NCBI RefSeq assembly: GCF_010728325.1
Contig: NZ_AP022570.1
Location: 2,666,001 to 2,730,000, forward strand
Length of the DNA: 64,000 nt
Reading direction: 5' to 3'
Origin: Mycolicibacterium poriferae
Lineage (GTDB): Bacteria; Actinomycetota; Actinomycetes; Mycobacteriales; Mycobacteriaceae
Part shown: positions 26,275 through 35,328 of the stretch, in pieces
Position numbering within the stretch: the first letter of the stretch is position 1
Layout of the letters: each line of letters begins with the position of its first letter
Position numbers and translations under genes: made by a program
The notes under the pieces: model-generated
What the model was told of the DNA's origin: nothing
Seen by the model: the letters and a program-made list of their open reading frames with translations, nothing else
Databases searched by the model: none

Positions 26275-27294
26275 TCACGAACCAGAGAGCCGAACCAGTG
26301 TCTTGCCGATGTTCACACCGGTGAACAAGCCGTTGAGTGCGTCGACGCAGGATCCGATGCCCTCGAAGATGTGCTCGCGGTGCACCAACAGCCCCTGCTC
26401 CTCCCACCGGCGCAGCGCGGCGAAGGCCTCGTCGAAGCGGCCCCACTCGTCGAGCGCATTGAACCCCTGCATCAGTGCCGTCTTGGCGAGCAGGTTGACG
26501 TAGTTGGCCGGTCCCGGGTGCTCACCGGTCAGATAGCTGGAGATCACCCCGCACAACACGACTCGCGCCTTGGGTGCCAGGCGCCCGAGCACGGCGTCCA
26601 GAATGGGGCCGCCCACGTTGTCGAAGTAGACGTCGACCCCCTTGGGGCAGTGCGTCTTCAGCGCCGAGGGCAGGTCGTCCTCGCGGTAGTCGATGCACGC
26701 GTCGAACCCGAAATCCTGCACCACCGCCCGGCACTTGTGTGCACCGCCGGCGATGCCCACCACCCGCGCTCCGGCGATCTTGGCGATCTGACCGGCCACC
26801 GAGCCGGTGGCGCCGGCCGCCGCGGAAACCACGACCGTCTCCCCGGCTCCGGGGCGTCCGATGCCCGTCATACCGAAGTATGCGGTGGCGCCGGTCGGCC
26901 CGTAGATCGACATCACCGCACGCTGGTCGACCTGATCGCCCGGGCCGGGCACGGGCGTCGTGAACAGGTCGTCACGCACGAGCGCGTACTCCTGGAAGCC
27001 GGTCAGTGTCGTCACGATGTCGCCGACAGAGTAGGCGTCGCAGCGTGTTTCGATGACTTCGCCGATACCGGCAGCGCGGATGACCTCGCCGAGCCCGACC
27101 GGCGGCAGGTAGCCGGGCTGATCGTCCAGCCACGTCCGGGCGGCGGCGTCGATCCCGACGTAGGTGGTGCGTACCAACGCCTCACCGTCGGCGGGACGAG
27201 GTGCCGCCGTGGTCACCAGCTCGGTGTCACCGGGCGCGACCAGCCCCCGGGGACGGCGGCGCAACAGGATCTGGCGATTCGTCAGCGTCGACAC
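26275..27294 (-). CDS. NADPH-dependent MDR reductase (quinone oxidoreductase / prostaglandin reductase type)
   Basis: A 339-residue zinc-free MDR protein. NADPH motif VVVSAAAGATGSVAGQIAK is the hallmark of the leukotriene/prostaglandin reductase branch; also GVDVYFDNVGGPILDAVL and VNLLAKTALMQGF. It probably reduces or oxidises an alpha,beta double bond of an enone or enoyl-type compound. Stands alone on the minus strand, 65 bases after the fadE-like gene. Confidence 0.88.
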   Translation of the reverse strand: MSTLTNRQILLRRRPRGLVAPGDTELVTTAAPRPADGEALVRTTYVGIDAAARTWLDDQPGYLPPVGLGEVIRAAGIGEVIETRCDAYSVGDIVTTLTGFQEYALVRDDLFTTPVPGPGDQVDQRAVMSIYGPTGATAYFGMTGIGRPGAGETVVVSAAAGATGSVAGQIAKIAGARVVGIAGGAHKCRAVVQDFGFDACIDYREDDLPSALKTHCPKGVDVYFDNVGGPILDAVLGRLAPKARVVLCGVISSYLTGEHPGPANYVNLLAKTALMQGFNALDEWGRFDEAFAALRRWEEQGLLVHREHIFEGIGSCVDALNGLFTGVNIGKTLVRLSGS

Positions 27295-27359
27295 CAGCCG
27301 AACCTACGGCATCGCTGCCGACCGACGAAGTGCTTCTGTCCGAGAGTTCACGCCCACGA

Positions 27360-29204
27360 TCAGAATGCGGCCTCGGGCAGGTCCATCAGCTCGGTGTCGA
27401 CCGCGTCGACGATGGTGCGCAGCGCGGTCAGCGGCGGCAGCATGTTCGCCGTGAAAAACGCCGCGGTGGCGATCTTGCCCTCGTAGAACGCTGCGTCGGC
27501 GCGGCCGGGATCGGCCTCGAGCGCGGTGTGTGCGATGCGCGCCTGCTCGAGCAACCGCCAGCCGATCAACAGGTCGCCGACAGCCAGAAGCAGCCGCACC
27601 GAGACCAATCCCACCTTGTAGATCTCGCCTGGCTGCTCCGAGGCGCCCAGCAGGTAACCGGTGACGGTGCCGATCATCGCCTGAACGTCCTGCAGCGCGG
27701 TCGCCAGCAGGGCGGCCTGCGGCTTGAGGCGCCCGTCGCAGGCCTGGACCGTGTGGGCGATCTGGGCGGCGACATGGGCCAGCGCCTCGCCGCGGTCGCG
27801 GGCCACCTTGCGGAAGAAGAAGTCCATCGCCTGGATCGCCGTGGTGCCCTCGTAGAGCGAATCGATCTTGGCATCGCGGATGTACTGCTCGATCGGGTAG
27901 TCCTGCAAGAAACCGGATCCGCCCAGCGTCTGCAGCGATTCGGTCAGCATCTCGTAGGCCCGTTCGGAACCCACCCCTTTGACGATGGGCAGCAGCAAGT
28001 CGTCGACCCGGTGGGCCATGTCCGCGTCGGCGCCGGAAACATGCTGCGCCACATCGCTGTTCTGGTGGGCGGCAGCGTACATGTACAACGCTCGAAGTCC
28101 CTCGGCATACGACTTCTGGGTCATCAGCGAGCGGCGGACATCGGGGTGACGGATGATGGGCACCCTCGGCGCGGTCTTGTCGGTCATCTGGGTCAGATCG
28201 GCGCCCTGCACACGCTCCTTGGCGTACGCCAGCGCGTTGAGGTATCCGGTGGACAGCGTGCCGGCGGCCTTGACGCCGATCGTCATGCGCGCGTGCTCGA
28301 TGACGGTGAACATCTGCGCTATCCCGCGGTGCACGTCGCCGACCAGATAGCCGACCGCGGGCCTGTCGTGCACGCCGAAGCTGAGCTCACACGTCGGCGA
28401 AGCCTTGAGGCCCATCTTGTGCTCCAGTCCGGTGGCGTACACCCCGTTGCGCTCACCGATCTCGAGGGTCTGCGGATCGAAGAGGAACTTGGGCACGTAG
28501 AACAGACTCAACCCCTTCGTGCCCGGCCCGGCGCCCTCAGGGCGCGCGAGCACGAGGTGGAAGATGTTCTCTGCGGTGTCGCCGACGTCGCCGCCCGAGA
28601 TGAATCGCTTGACGCCCTCGATATGCCATGTTCCGTCGGGTTGGGCGATGGCCTTGGCGCGTCCGGCGCCGACATCGGAACCGGCGTCCGGCTCGGTCAG
28701 CACCATGGTGGCCGCCCAGCCCCGCTCCAGGCCTTCGGCCGCCCACCGGCGCTGCTGTTCGTTACCCTCGGCGGCGAGGGCGTGCGCCATCGCGGGGCCG
28801 AGCGCGTAGAAGAAGCCCACCGACGGATTGGCGCACAGCAGCATCTCGTTGATGGCCCAGGCCAAGGCTGCAGGCGCCGGAAGCCCACCGATCTCCTCGG
28901 CGATGCCGACCCGCCACCAGTCGGACTCCTTGACCGCGGCCACCGTGCGCGTGATCTCTTCGGACACCGAGATCGCATGGGTGGTGGGGTCGAAGGTCGG
29001 CGGATGGCGGTCGGCGTCGGCGAACGACGCTGCGATCGGGCCCTGTGCGAGGCGGGCCGCTTCGTCGAGCATGGTGCGCGCGGTGTCGGTGTCCAGGTCC
29101 CCGTAGCCGCCGCCGGCCAGGACGTCGCCCAGCGACAGCACCTCGAAAAGGTTGAACCCGATGTCCCGCACATTGGCGATGTAGTGGCTCGACGCGTGTG
29201 TCAT
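27360..29204 (-). CDS. FadE5-like acyl-CoA dehydrogenase
   Basis: A 614-residue long-form acyl-CoA dehydrogenase with a C-terminal extension, like mycobacterial FadE5. N-terminal [15 protein letters not shown] matches that family. Other marks: [68 protein letters not shown] with the base Glu in [10 protein letters not shown]. FadE5-type enzymes accept a broad range of acyl chain lengths. Upstream sits a perfect palindrome at 29258-29279. Confidence 0.93.
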   Translation of the reverse strand: MTHASSHYIANVRDIGFNLFEVLSLGDVLAGGGYGDLDTDTARTMLDEAARLAQGPIAASFADADRHPPTFDPTTHAISVSEEITRTVAAVKESDWWRVGIAEEIGGLPAPAALAWAINEMLLCANPSVGFFYALGPAMAHALAAEGNEQQRRWAAEGLERGWAATMVLTEPDAGSDVGAGRAKAIAQPDGTWHIEGVKRFISGGDVGDTAENIFHLVLARPEGAGPGTKGLSLFYVPKFLFDPQTLEIGERNGVYATGLEHKMGLKASPTCELSFGVHDRPAVGYLVGDVHRGIAQMFTVIEHARMTIGVKAAGTLSTGYLNALAYAKERVQGADLTQMTDKTAPRVPIIRHPDVRRSLMTQKSYAEGLRALYMYAAAHQNSDVAQHVSGADADMAHRVDDLLLPIVKGVGSERAYEMLTESLQTLGGSGFLQDYPIEQYIRDAKIDSLYEGTTAIQAMDFFFRKVARDRGEALAHVAAQIAHTVQACDGRLKPQAALLATALQDVQAMIGTVTGYLLGASEQPGEIYKVGLVSVRLLLAVGDLLIGWRLLEQARIAHTALEADPGRADAAFYEGKIATAAFFTANMLPPLTALRTIVDAVDTELMDLPEAAF

Positions 29205-29257
29205 AGCCCGGAGTGTGGCCGTCCAGCAAAGACGTACGCAACCGTAACCTGCGCAGA

Positions 29258-29279
29258 CCTACGGTGACGCAACCGTAGG
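29258..29279. promoter_or_regulatory. Perfect palindrome CCTACGGT-N6-ACCGTAGG upstream of the fadE5-like gene
   Basis: 8-bp perfect arms, 54 bases before the start of the acyl-CoA dehydrogenase. A second partial site (CGCAACCGTAACC) lies about 30 bases closer to the gene; CGCAACCGTA occurs in both. Very likely a regulator operator distinct from the island one. Confidence 0.6.
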
Positions 29280-29287
29280 GTGCGAGG

Positions 29288-29989
29288 TCACCGAGGCATG
29301 TGATACCGGTCACGCCCCTGCGGCAGCTCGGCCTGCACGACGGCGCGATCGGCATCGAAGCTCACCATCGATGCGATCGGCGAACTCTCGGGCAGGGGGG
29401 CCTCGTAGCTCCACGCCACGTCGGGGACGACCATGTCACCGACCACCGCGCTCCAATAGGTCGCCCACCCCTTGTAGTTGCAGTATGTCGAGGTGTCCGA
29501 GCGCCGGAGGACGTCGGTACGCACGGCGTCGACGCTGACGTACAGCCGGGGTGCCAGCGATGTCTCGAACACGATCGTGGTGTCTGCGGTGTCGACCACG
29601 GTGACCCCGAGGATCTCCACGCGCAGCCGTCGGCGGGTGGGTCGGCAATCGATGCGGTGGTACGGGTTGGGCGGGTAGTGCACCAACGGGCGGCCCTCCT
29701 CGAGCCAGGTGTCCACCGCCGTCCACGGCACCGACACGAACCCGGGTGCCTCGAGAACCGGGGTGGTGGGGAGCTCGGTGACGTCCTCGGCGGCGAACGC
29801 ATAGCTCAGCGGATGGCCGCGCCGGTGCACCATCAATGCGCCCTCGGTGTCGATCAGGGTGCGGTCTCCGAGCACGGCCTGGATCCGGCGGGGGTGTGGC
29901 TCGACGTAGACCAGGTCGCCCTCGACGGTGGGGTTGAAGGTGCCCGCCCGGTCGTTGCCCAGCGGCCCGGTCCCCGCGGTGAGACTCAT
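29288..29989 (-). CDS. DUF427 protein, two domains
   Basis: A 233-residue protein with two DUF427 units, small beta-barrel domains of unknown activity. The second has the family pattern: DVLRRSDTSTYCNYKGWATY followed by DVAWSYEAPLPES. ATG at 29989 is the first in-frame start after operator G. Divergent from the WS/DGAT gene. No function can be given. Confidence 0.85.
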   Translation of the reverse strand: MSLTAGTGPLGNDRAGTFNPTVEGDLVYVEPHPRRIQAVLGDRTLIDTEGALMVHRRGHPLSYAFAAEDVTELPTTPVLEAPGFVSVPWTAVDTWLEEGRPLVHYPPNPYHRIDCRPTRRRLRVEILGVTVVDTADTTIVFETSLAPRLYVSVDAVRTDVLRRSDTSTYCNYKGWATYWSAVVGDMVVPDVAWSYEAPLPESSPIASMVSFDADRAVVQAELPQGRDRYHMPR

Positions 29990-30073
29990 CGGATACGCCC
30001 CGGGCCACGGTGTTTCGTCCAGCGGGTCATGGCCGGCGCCTTGGTGCCCGTTCCGCGGCGAACATGTCGCCAG

Positions 30074-30099
30074 CTTACAAAATCGGTAGCAGATGTCAC
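30074..30099 (-). promoter_or_regulatory. Island operator G (CTTACA-N14-TGTCAC)
   Basis: Between the DUF427 gene and the divergent WS/DGAT gene. On the minus strand it reads GTGACA, 16 bases, TAAGCT. Confidence 0.65.
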
Positions 30100-30242
30100 G
30101 AGGGCCGCCCGGGCTCGGGGCGCGGGCCGGCGTCGAACGCCCCGACACGCGGTGACGGATCGGCGGGAACGTCACATCCGGGAGGCGAAACACGGTGCAA
30201 TGGGTACCCGGAGGCGGCATCGACACGACGAACGGGGGATGG

Positions 30243-31673
30243 GTGAAGCGGCTCAACGGTGTGGACGCGATGATGCTCTACGGTGAGACGCCGGAAGTTC
30301 ACATGCACACCCTCAAGATCGGTGTGCTCGATGTGTCGGCGCTGCCCGGCTACGACTTCGAGATGTTCCGCAGGCTGGCGGCACCGCGCCTCCACGCGCT
30401 TGCGCCACTGCGCTGCCAACTGGTCGACATCCCCATGAAGTTCCACCACCCGATGTGGGTGCAGAACGCCGAGATCGATCTGGACTATCACGTCCGCCGC
30501 GCCCACGTCGCCGCTCCGGGTGGGCGCCGCGAACTCGATGAGTTGATCGGTGACATCGCCGGGACCCCGCTGGACCGTGACCATCCACTCTGGGTCATGT
30601 ATGTCGCGGAGGGGCTCGCGGACAACCGGATCGCCGTCATCCACAAGGTGCATCACGTTCTGGCAGACGGGATGGCGTCGGCCAACCAGATGGCGATGGC
30701 CATCCAGTCGGAACAGCCTGAGGTCGGTGGGGAGCTCGGCGACGCGCCGCCCGACTCCCGTTCGGCGGCAAACCTGCTCCGCGCCGCCGGCCGTGATCAC
30801 CTGCACCAGTTGGCCCGGTTGCCCGGGCTGGTCGGCGAGACGGTCGCCGGCATAGCGCGCGTGCGCAGGCGGGCCCGGGAGCGCGGTGTGCAACCTGACC
30901 TGGCGCGCAACTTCGCGCCCCCGCAGACCTTCCTCAACCACGTCGTTTCCCCGGGACGGCGGTTCGCGACCGCGCCGCTCGCGCTCGACGACGTCAAGCA
31001 GACCGCCAAACACCTCGGCGTCACCCTCAACGACATCGTGCTGGCCACGGCTGCCGGGGCGCTGCGGGAACTGCAGCTGCGCTACGACGGGGCAGCGGGC
31101 TCGCCGCTGATCGCCGGGGTGCCGGTGAGCTACAACCCGTCTCCGCATCGCTTGATGGGCAACGAATTCACCTACATGACACCGTCGTTGCCGGTGCACA
31201 TCGCCGACCCGCTCGAGCGGGTGCAGCTGACCGCGACTGCGACGGCCATCGCCAAGGAGAACCACCGGTTGCTCGGACCGACGCTGCTGCCGTCATGGTT
31301 GACCTACCTGCCGCCCGCCACGACCCCGAGCGTGTTCCGCACCCAGGCGCGCCGGCTGGAGTCGGCGATGGTGATGAACCTGACCATCTCCAACGTGCCC
31401 GGCCCGCGGGAACGGGGCTTCATCGAGGGCGCCGTCGTCGACGAGATCTACTCCGTCGGTCCGATCGTGGCCGGGAGCGGGATGAACATCACGGTGTGGA
31501 GCTACGTCGACCAGCTCTCGCTGTCGGTACTGACCGACGACCGCACCCTCGGGGACCCCCATGAAGCGACCGACGCGCTGATGAACGCCTTCGCCGAAAT
31601 CCGTGCGGCAGCCGGACTGTCCGCCGACCTCACGCCGGTGGCGGCCGCCATGCCGGTCGCGCCCGCCCGCTGA
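30243..31673 (+). CDS. WS/DGAT acyltransferase (wax ester/triacylglycerol synthase)
   Basis: A 476-residue enzyme that transfers acyl-CoA to long-chain alcohols or diacylglycerol, forming storage lipids. The active site HHxxxDG is present as HKVHHVLADGMAS. The N-terminus KRLNGVDAMMLYGETPEVHM is standard, so I placed the start at GTG 30243, behind GGGGGA, rather than at 30195. PLD-type and C-terminal NVPGPRE blocks are kept. Presence in the island suggests acyl products are routed to storage lipid. Confidence 0.92.
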   Translation: MKRLNGVDAMMLYGETPEVHMHTLKIGVLDVSALPGYDFEMFRRLAAPRLHALAPLRCQLVDIPMKFHHPMWVQNAEIDLDYHVRRAHVAAPGGRRELDELIGDIAGTPLDRDHPLWVMYVAEGLADNRIAVIHKVHHVLADGMASANQMAMAIQSEQPEVGGELGDAPPDSRSAANLLRAAGRDHLHQLARLPGLVGETVAGIARVRRRARERGVQPDLARNFAPPQTFLNHVVSPGRRFATAPLALDDVKQTAKHLGVTLNDIVLATAAGALRELQLRYDGAAGSPLIAGVPVSYNPSPHRLMGNEFTYMTPSLPVHIADPLERVQLTATATAIAKENHRLLGPTLLPSWLTYLPPATTPSVFRTQARRLESAMVMNLTISNVPGPRERGFIEGAVVDEIYSVGPIVAGSGMNITVWSYVDQLSLSVLTDDRTLGDPHEATDALMNAFAEIRAAAGLSADLTPVAAAMPVAPAR

Positions 31674-31734
31674 CGATCTCGCGCCCGACGATCTCGCGCG
31701 CGGATGATCTCGCGCGCGGATGATCTCGCGGAAA
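31672..31734. repeat. Tandem repeat right after the WS/DGAT stop
   Basis: About four units of 15-16 bases, GACGATCTCGCGCCC then GATGATCTCGCGCGCG types, starting inside the TGA stop codon. No gene is read through it. Confidence 0.8.
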
Positions 31735-31800
31735 CGGCTGGCGGGAGTACTGTTTCGGTGCCGGTGCGTCGGCACGCCCACTGCCGATGCCCGCAGGCAC

Positions 31801-31826
31801 TTTACAGATCTTGCTCAAAGTGTCAC
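31801..31826. promoter_or_regulatory. Island operator H (TTTACA-N14-TGTCAC)
   Basis: 80 bases upstream of the unknown gene at 31906. No gene starts on its minus side, which argues that the element is an operator rather than only a directional promoter. Right edge of the regulon. Confidence 0.65.
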
Positions 31827-31905
31827 CCTATCCTGGGTGCCGAGCGATGCGCGCCCGACGGTGGCGCGAGGACGACCTCGGCTCTGGCTCTCTGGGAGGC
31901 AACCG

Positions 31906-32502
31906 GTGACCGCACGCACTTTCGACGTCGACGACCTCCGAGCACACGTGCACAAGGGGCCCGGCGTGCGGACGACAGGGGAGAAGCTGCTCACCTACGA
32001 CCTCGCCGTTCTCGCCGGCGACGTCGCTACCGTCGTGACGGCCGCCGGCGGTTGGCTCTGTGATCGGGTTCGAGCCGGCTGGCGTGTCACGGTCCTCACT
32101 CCGGCTGCCGTCGACACCACCGCGCTGACCATCCTCGGAGTGGACTGGGCGCCCGGAACCAATCTCAGCGAGCTGCCGGGCGGGCACCACCCCACCGCGG
32201 TGGCGGTCGACGCCCGATTGCTGGCCGCGTGCGCGTCCACCCGCAGTGCCCTGCTGGGAGTTCTCGACGGTGCCCGCACCGAGGTCACCGTATGGGGCGA
32301 ATCGCCGTCACTCGAGGCGGGCCGGCGGTTCCACCGGGTACATCACCGTCTCAGCGCCGCCGCTCGGGCGTTCAAATCCCACGCGGTCCAGGCCTGCGGC
32401 GGATCGGCAGACCTGTCAGTCGAAGAGTTCCACAGCATCGCGCTCTGGTATCCCCCCGACGGCACCGACCTCGCTCCTGTCGGCCCGCCCGCCGTCACCT
32501 GA
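31906..32502 (+). CDS. Conserved hypothetical protein under island operator H
   Basis: A 198-residue protein I do not recognise. GTG start with GGGAGG eight bases upstream. No signal peptide or membrane segment. The middle (DRVRAGWRVTVLTPAAVDTT, then LTILGVDWAPG) looks like an alpha/beta fold, and the C-terminal part is helical with HRVHHRLSAAARAF. It has its own copy of the island operator, so it probably serves the same pathway. Confidence 0.7.
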   Translation: MTARTFDVDDLRAHVHKGPGVRTTGEKLLTYDLAVLAGDVATVVTAAGGWLCDRVRAGWRVTVLTPAAVDTTALTILGVDWAPGTNLSELPGGHHPTAVAVDARLLAACASTRSALLGVLDGARTEVTVWGESPSLEAGRRFHRVHHRLSAAARAFKSHAVQACGGSADLSVEEFHSIALWYPPDGTDLAPVGPPAVT

Positions 32503-32513
32503 AAAGGGCCGGA

Positions 32514-32768
32514 CTACCGCGTCTCGCGGTTGCGGCCGACGTACCAGCTGCGCGCCACGACGCCCAGCACCAGCGCGGCGAAGCCGACGAGGAACCAGTC
32601 CTCGACGCGACCCACGTGATTGCCGTGCATCATGAGCAGCAGGAACGCCGCGCCGAGCAGGCCGCCGAGCTGGATGACGCGGGGGTTCTCTTTCGACCAT
32701 CCCCACTCCGCCGACGGCACTTCCTCGACGTCGACGCCGGTGTGACGCTCCACCTCGGTGCTTGCCAC
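32514..32768 (-). CDS. Small membrane protein, DUF2631 (Rv2876-like)
   Basis: An 84-residue protein with a conserved N-terminus ([20 protein letters not shown]) and two hydrophobic segments (about residues 32-48 and 58-74). It matches the mycobacterial DUF2631 family, which in M. tuberculosis lies beside mpt70. It therefore marks the right border of the catabolic island. Function unknown. Confidence 0.85.
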   Translation of the reverse strand: MASTEVERHTGVDVEEVPSAEWGWSKENPRVIQLGGLLGAAFLLLMMHGNHVGRVEDWFLVGFAALVLGVVARSWYVGRNRETR

Positions 32769-32820
32769 GGCTGCTCCTCACGGTCGGCGGCATGTCTGTG
32801 AAGGCCATTCTGACACAGCT

Positions 32821-32842
32821 CTACTACACCCCGCCGTAGTAG
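32821..32842. promoter_or_regulatory. Inverted repeat CTACTAC-N8-GTAGTAG in a divergent promoter
   Basis: Perfect 7-bp arms in the 112 bases between the DUF2631 gene and the divergent SDR gene. Candidate operator for one or both. Confidence 0.4.
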
Positions 32843-32880
32843 CCCGCCGGCACACCGCGCTCGCAGTAGGCTCGCCGGTC

Positions 32881-33729
32881 ATGGATATCCAGCAGGCTCG
32901 TGGCCTGCTCGAGGACAGGGTCGTCTTCATCACCGGAGCCGCCCGCGGGCAGGGCCGGGCGCACGCGGTCCGTTTCGCCGAGGAAGGCGCCGACGTCATC
33001 GCCGTCGACCTGTGCGCACAGCTCGACAGCGTCGCCTACCCCATGGCCACCCCGGAAGACCTCGAGGAAACCGTGCGATTGGTCGAGAAGACCGGACGCC
33101 GCATCGTCGCCGAGCAGGGTGACGTCCGCGACCGCGATCGGCTGGCCGCGGTGGTGCAGCGCGGTCTCGACGAGTTCGGCCGACTCGACTTCGTGCTGGC
33201 CAACGCCGGAATCCTGCCCGCGGCCGGGGCGGGCGGAGCATCGCTCACCGCATTCACCGACGCGATCGCGGTCATGCTCACCGGCGTCTACTACACCATC
33301 GATGCCGCCCTGCCGGCGCTGTTGAGCAACCCCGACGGTGGTGCGGTCGTGATCACCAGCTCAGCGGCGGGCTTCACTTCCGTGAGCACGGAATTCGGCA
33401 CGATGAGCCACGGCGCGGCTGGGTACACCGCCGCCAAGCACGGCGTCATCGGGGTGATGCGCCATTTCGCCCGCTCGCTGGCGGAGAAGAACATCCGGGT
33501 CAACTCCGTGCACCCCGGGGGCGTGGCTACCCCGATGGTCCTCAATGAGGCAATGGCCGAGTGGGTCGGGCACCATCCGTCTTTCAGCGACGCCCAGCAG
33601 CCGCTGCTGCGGTTACCGATGATGGAACCCGGCGACATCAGCGACGCCATGGTCTATCTGTGTGGACCGGCCGGTCGCTACCTGACCGGGGTGGCGCTGC
33701 CGGTGGACGCCGGCCAGACGCTGAAGTAG
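32881..33729 (+). CDS. SDR oxidoreductase of the mycofactocin-coupled type
   Basis: A 282-residue SDR with FITGAARGQGRAHAVRFAEE, IAVDLCAQLDS, VLANAGILP, ITSSAAG and YTAAK. The GAARGQGRAHA motif together with the extra insertion after DLC is typical of mycofactocin-linked SDRs with non-exchangeable NAD; no mycofactocin gene is in the window. The ATG at 32881 fits the family. Substrate unknown. Confidence 0.88.
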   Translation: MDIQQARGLLEDRVVFITGAARGQGRAHAVRFAEEGADVIAVDLCAQLDSVAYPMATPEDLEETVRLVEKTGRRIVAEQGDVRDRDRLAAVVQRGLDEFGRLDFVLANAGILPAAGAGGASLTAFTDAIAVMLTGVYYTIDAALPALLSNPDGGAVVITSSAAGFTSVSTEFGTMSHGAAGYTAAKHGVIGVMRHFARSLAEKNIRVNSVHPGGVATPMVLNEAMAEWVGHHPSFSDAQQPLLRLPMMEPGDISDAMVYLCGPAGRYLTGVALPVDAGQTLK

Positions 33730-33733
33730 CGGA

Positions 33734-33833
33734 CTACTTCTTCGTACCTCCGCTACTTCTTCACTGCCTCGTACCTCCGCTACTTCTTTACTGCCTCGTA
33801 CCTCCGCTACCTCTTTACTGCTTCGTACCTCCG
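33734..33833. repeat. 27-bp tandem repeat over the photolyase stop codon
   Basis: One 19-base partial and three full 27-base units (starting 33734, 33753, 33780, 33807). The last unit encodes the photolyase C-terminus RRYEAVKR and each unit carries a TAG in frame, so the units read RRYEAVKK-stop again and again beyond the real stop. Confidence 0.88.
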
Positions 33834-35150
33834 CAGGGCCTCCTCGCGTTCCCGCTTGTGGTCCACCATCGGCTCCGGGTACCCGTCGGGGCGCTCCCCG
33901 TCGAGGTTGTGCACGTCGCCGTCGAACTCGGCCAGCTCGGATACCCAGCGGCGGATGTAATCCCCGGAGGGGTCGAACTTCTTGCCCTGCGTCGTCGGGT
34001 TGAACACCCGGAAGTAGGGCGCCGCATCGGTGCCGCACCCCGCGGCCCACTGCCAGCCGTGCTGGTTGTTGGCCATGTCGCCGTCCACCAGCTGTTCGAG
34101 GAACCACCGCGCCCCCCACTGCCACGGCAGGTGCAGGTCCTTGACCAGAAACGACGCCACGATCATTCGTACGCGGTTGTGCATGAAACCGCTCTGGGCC
34201 AACTGCCGCATCCCGGCGTCGACGATCGGAAAACCTGTCCGGCCCTCTTTCCACGCCTCGTAGGCCTCTGTGGCCTCGCGGCCTTCATCGACCTCGATCG
34301 CGTCGAACGCCTCGTTCCAGTTCCACCAGACACTGCGCGGCCACTCGTAGAGCACCGACGCGTAGAAGTCGCGAAACGCGAGCTCTCTGAGATAAGCCTG
34401 CGCACCTTTACCGCTGCCCAGGTCGGCAGCCAGAGTCCTGGGGTGCACCGTGCCGAATTTCAAATGTGCCGACATGCGGCTGCTCGCATCGAGATCAGGG
34501 CGGTTGCGGTCGTCGGCGTACCCGTCGAGCCCGTCGCGCAGGAACGTCTTCCATTGCTTCCTTGCCGCCGACTCGCCCGCCGGCAGCTCCAATTCGACAC
34601 CGTCGTCGGGGATGTCGGACAGTCCCGGCTTTCCGGTCACCTCGGCCGGGTCGATCCACCGCGCCGACGACTTCGTCGACTGCGCCGGCTTGCGCCAGCC
34701 GTGTCTGCGCCACGCCTCATAGAACGGTGTGAAGACCTTGTAGGGCGTGCCGTCGTCCTTGGTCACCCGCCCGGGAGACACCAGATAGGGCGAGCCGGTG
34801 GCGACCAGGTCGACGTCACCCAACGCCTCTCGAACCTGCTCGTCGCGGCGTCGGCCGTAGGGAGAGAAGTCCTCGGACACATGCACCGAATCGGCGCCGA
34901 CCTTCTTGGCCAGCGCCGGGATGCGAGTCTTCGGGTCACCGCGCGTCACCAGCAACCGTCCGTCGAGCCGTTCGTGCAGATCGCGCAGCGCGTCGTAGAG
35001 GTACTGCATCCGGCGCGGCCCGGCAGACGCCTTCAGCGCGGGATCCAGGACGTAGCACGCGAGCACGTCGTCGGCGCTGTCGGCAGCAGCGAGCAACGCC
35101 GGATGATCGGACAGCCGCAGATCGCGGCGAAACCACAACACAGCGGGCAT
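33807..35150 (-). CDS. phr: Deoxyribodipyrimidine photolyase
   Basis: A 447-residue class I photolyase/cryptochrome-family protein that repairs cyclobutane pyrimidine dimers with light. N-terminal photolyase fold (AVLWFRRDLRLSDHPALLAA), FAD-binding helical domain with ARKQWKTFLR, SSRMSAHLKFGTVHPRTL, ELAFRDFYASVL, WKEGRTGFPIVDAGMRQL, HNRVRMIVASFLVKDLHLPW and DGDMANNQHGWQW. ATG at 35150 chosen over an upstream codon because the family begins MPxVLWFRRDLR. The stop codon is part of a 27-bp tandem repeat. Confidence 0.94.
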   Translation of the reverse strand: MPAVLWFRRDLRLSDHPALLAAADSADDVLACYVLDPALKASAGPRRMQYLYDALRDLHERLDGRLLVTRGDPKTRIPALAKKVGADSVHVSEDFSPYGRRRDEQVREALGDVDLVATGSPYLVSPGRVTKDDGTPYKVFTPFYEAWRRHGWRKPAQSTKSSARWIDPAEVTGKPGLSDIPDDGVELELPAGESAARKQWKTFLRDGLDGYADDRNRPDLDASSRMSAHLKFGTVHPRTLAADLGSGKGAQAYLRELAFRDFYASVLYEWPRSVWWNWNEAFDAIEVDEGREATEAYEAWKEGRTGFPIVDAGMRQLAQSGFMHNRVRMIVASFLVKDLHLPWQWGARWFLEQLVDGDMANNQHGWQWAAGCGTDAAPYFRVFNPTTQGKKFDPSGDYIRRWVSELAEFDGDVHNLDGERPDGYPEPMVDHKREREEALRRYEAVKR

Positions 35151-35328
35151 GACATTGATGCTGCCCGCGATGTCCGCTGAAGAAACCAAGTACTACGACT
35201 CCGTAAGAAGTCGAGGAGCGTTCCCTGCAGCGGCGCTGCCCCGATTCGTCGACCTGGGGTCCGACGTGGCCGGATCCCCGGGTGCTCGCCGTCCGACAGA
35301 CCCGCACACGGCCTGCCACAATGCCTGC

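Noticed and set aside
27201..29267. Plus-strand open frame of 688 codons opposite the fadE5-like gene
   Set aside because: Shadow of a clear acyl-CoA dehydrogenase; no recognisable motifs.
7393..31826. Reading the eight repeated elements only as ordinary sigma-A promoters
   Set aside because: Conservation extends over both arms with fixed spacing, one copy has reversed polarity, one copy (31801) has no gene in promoter direction, and one is a nearly perfect palindrome. An operator overlapping a promoter explains more.
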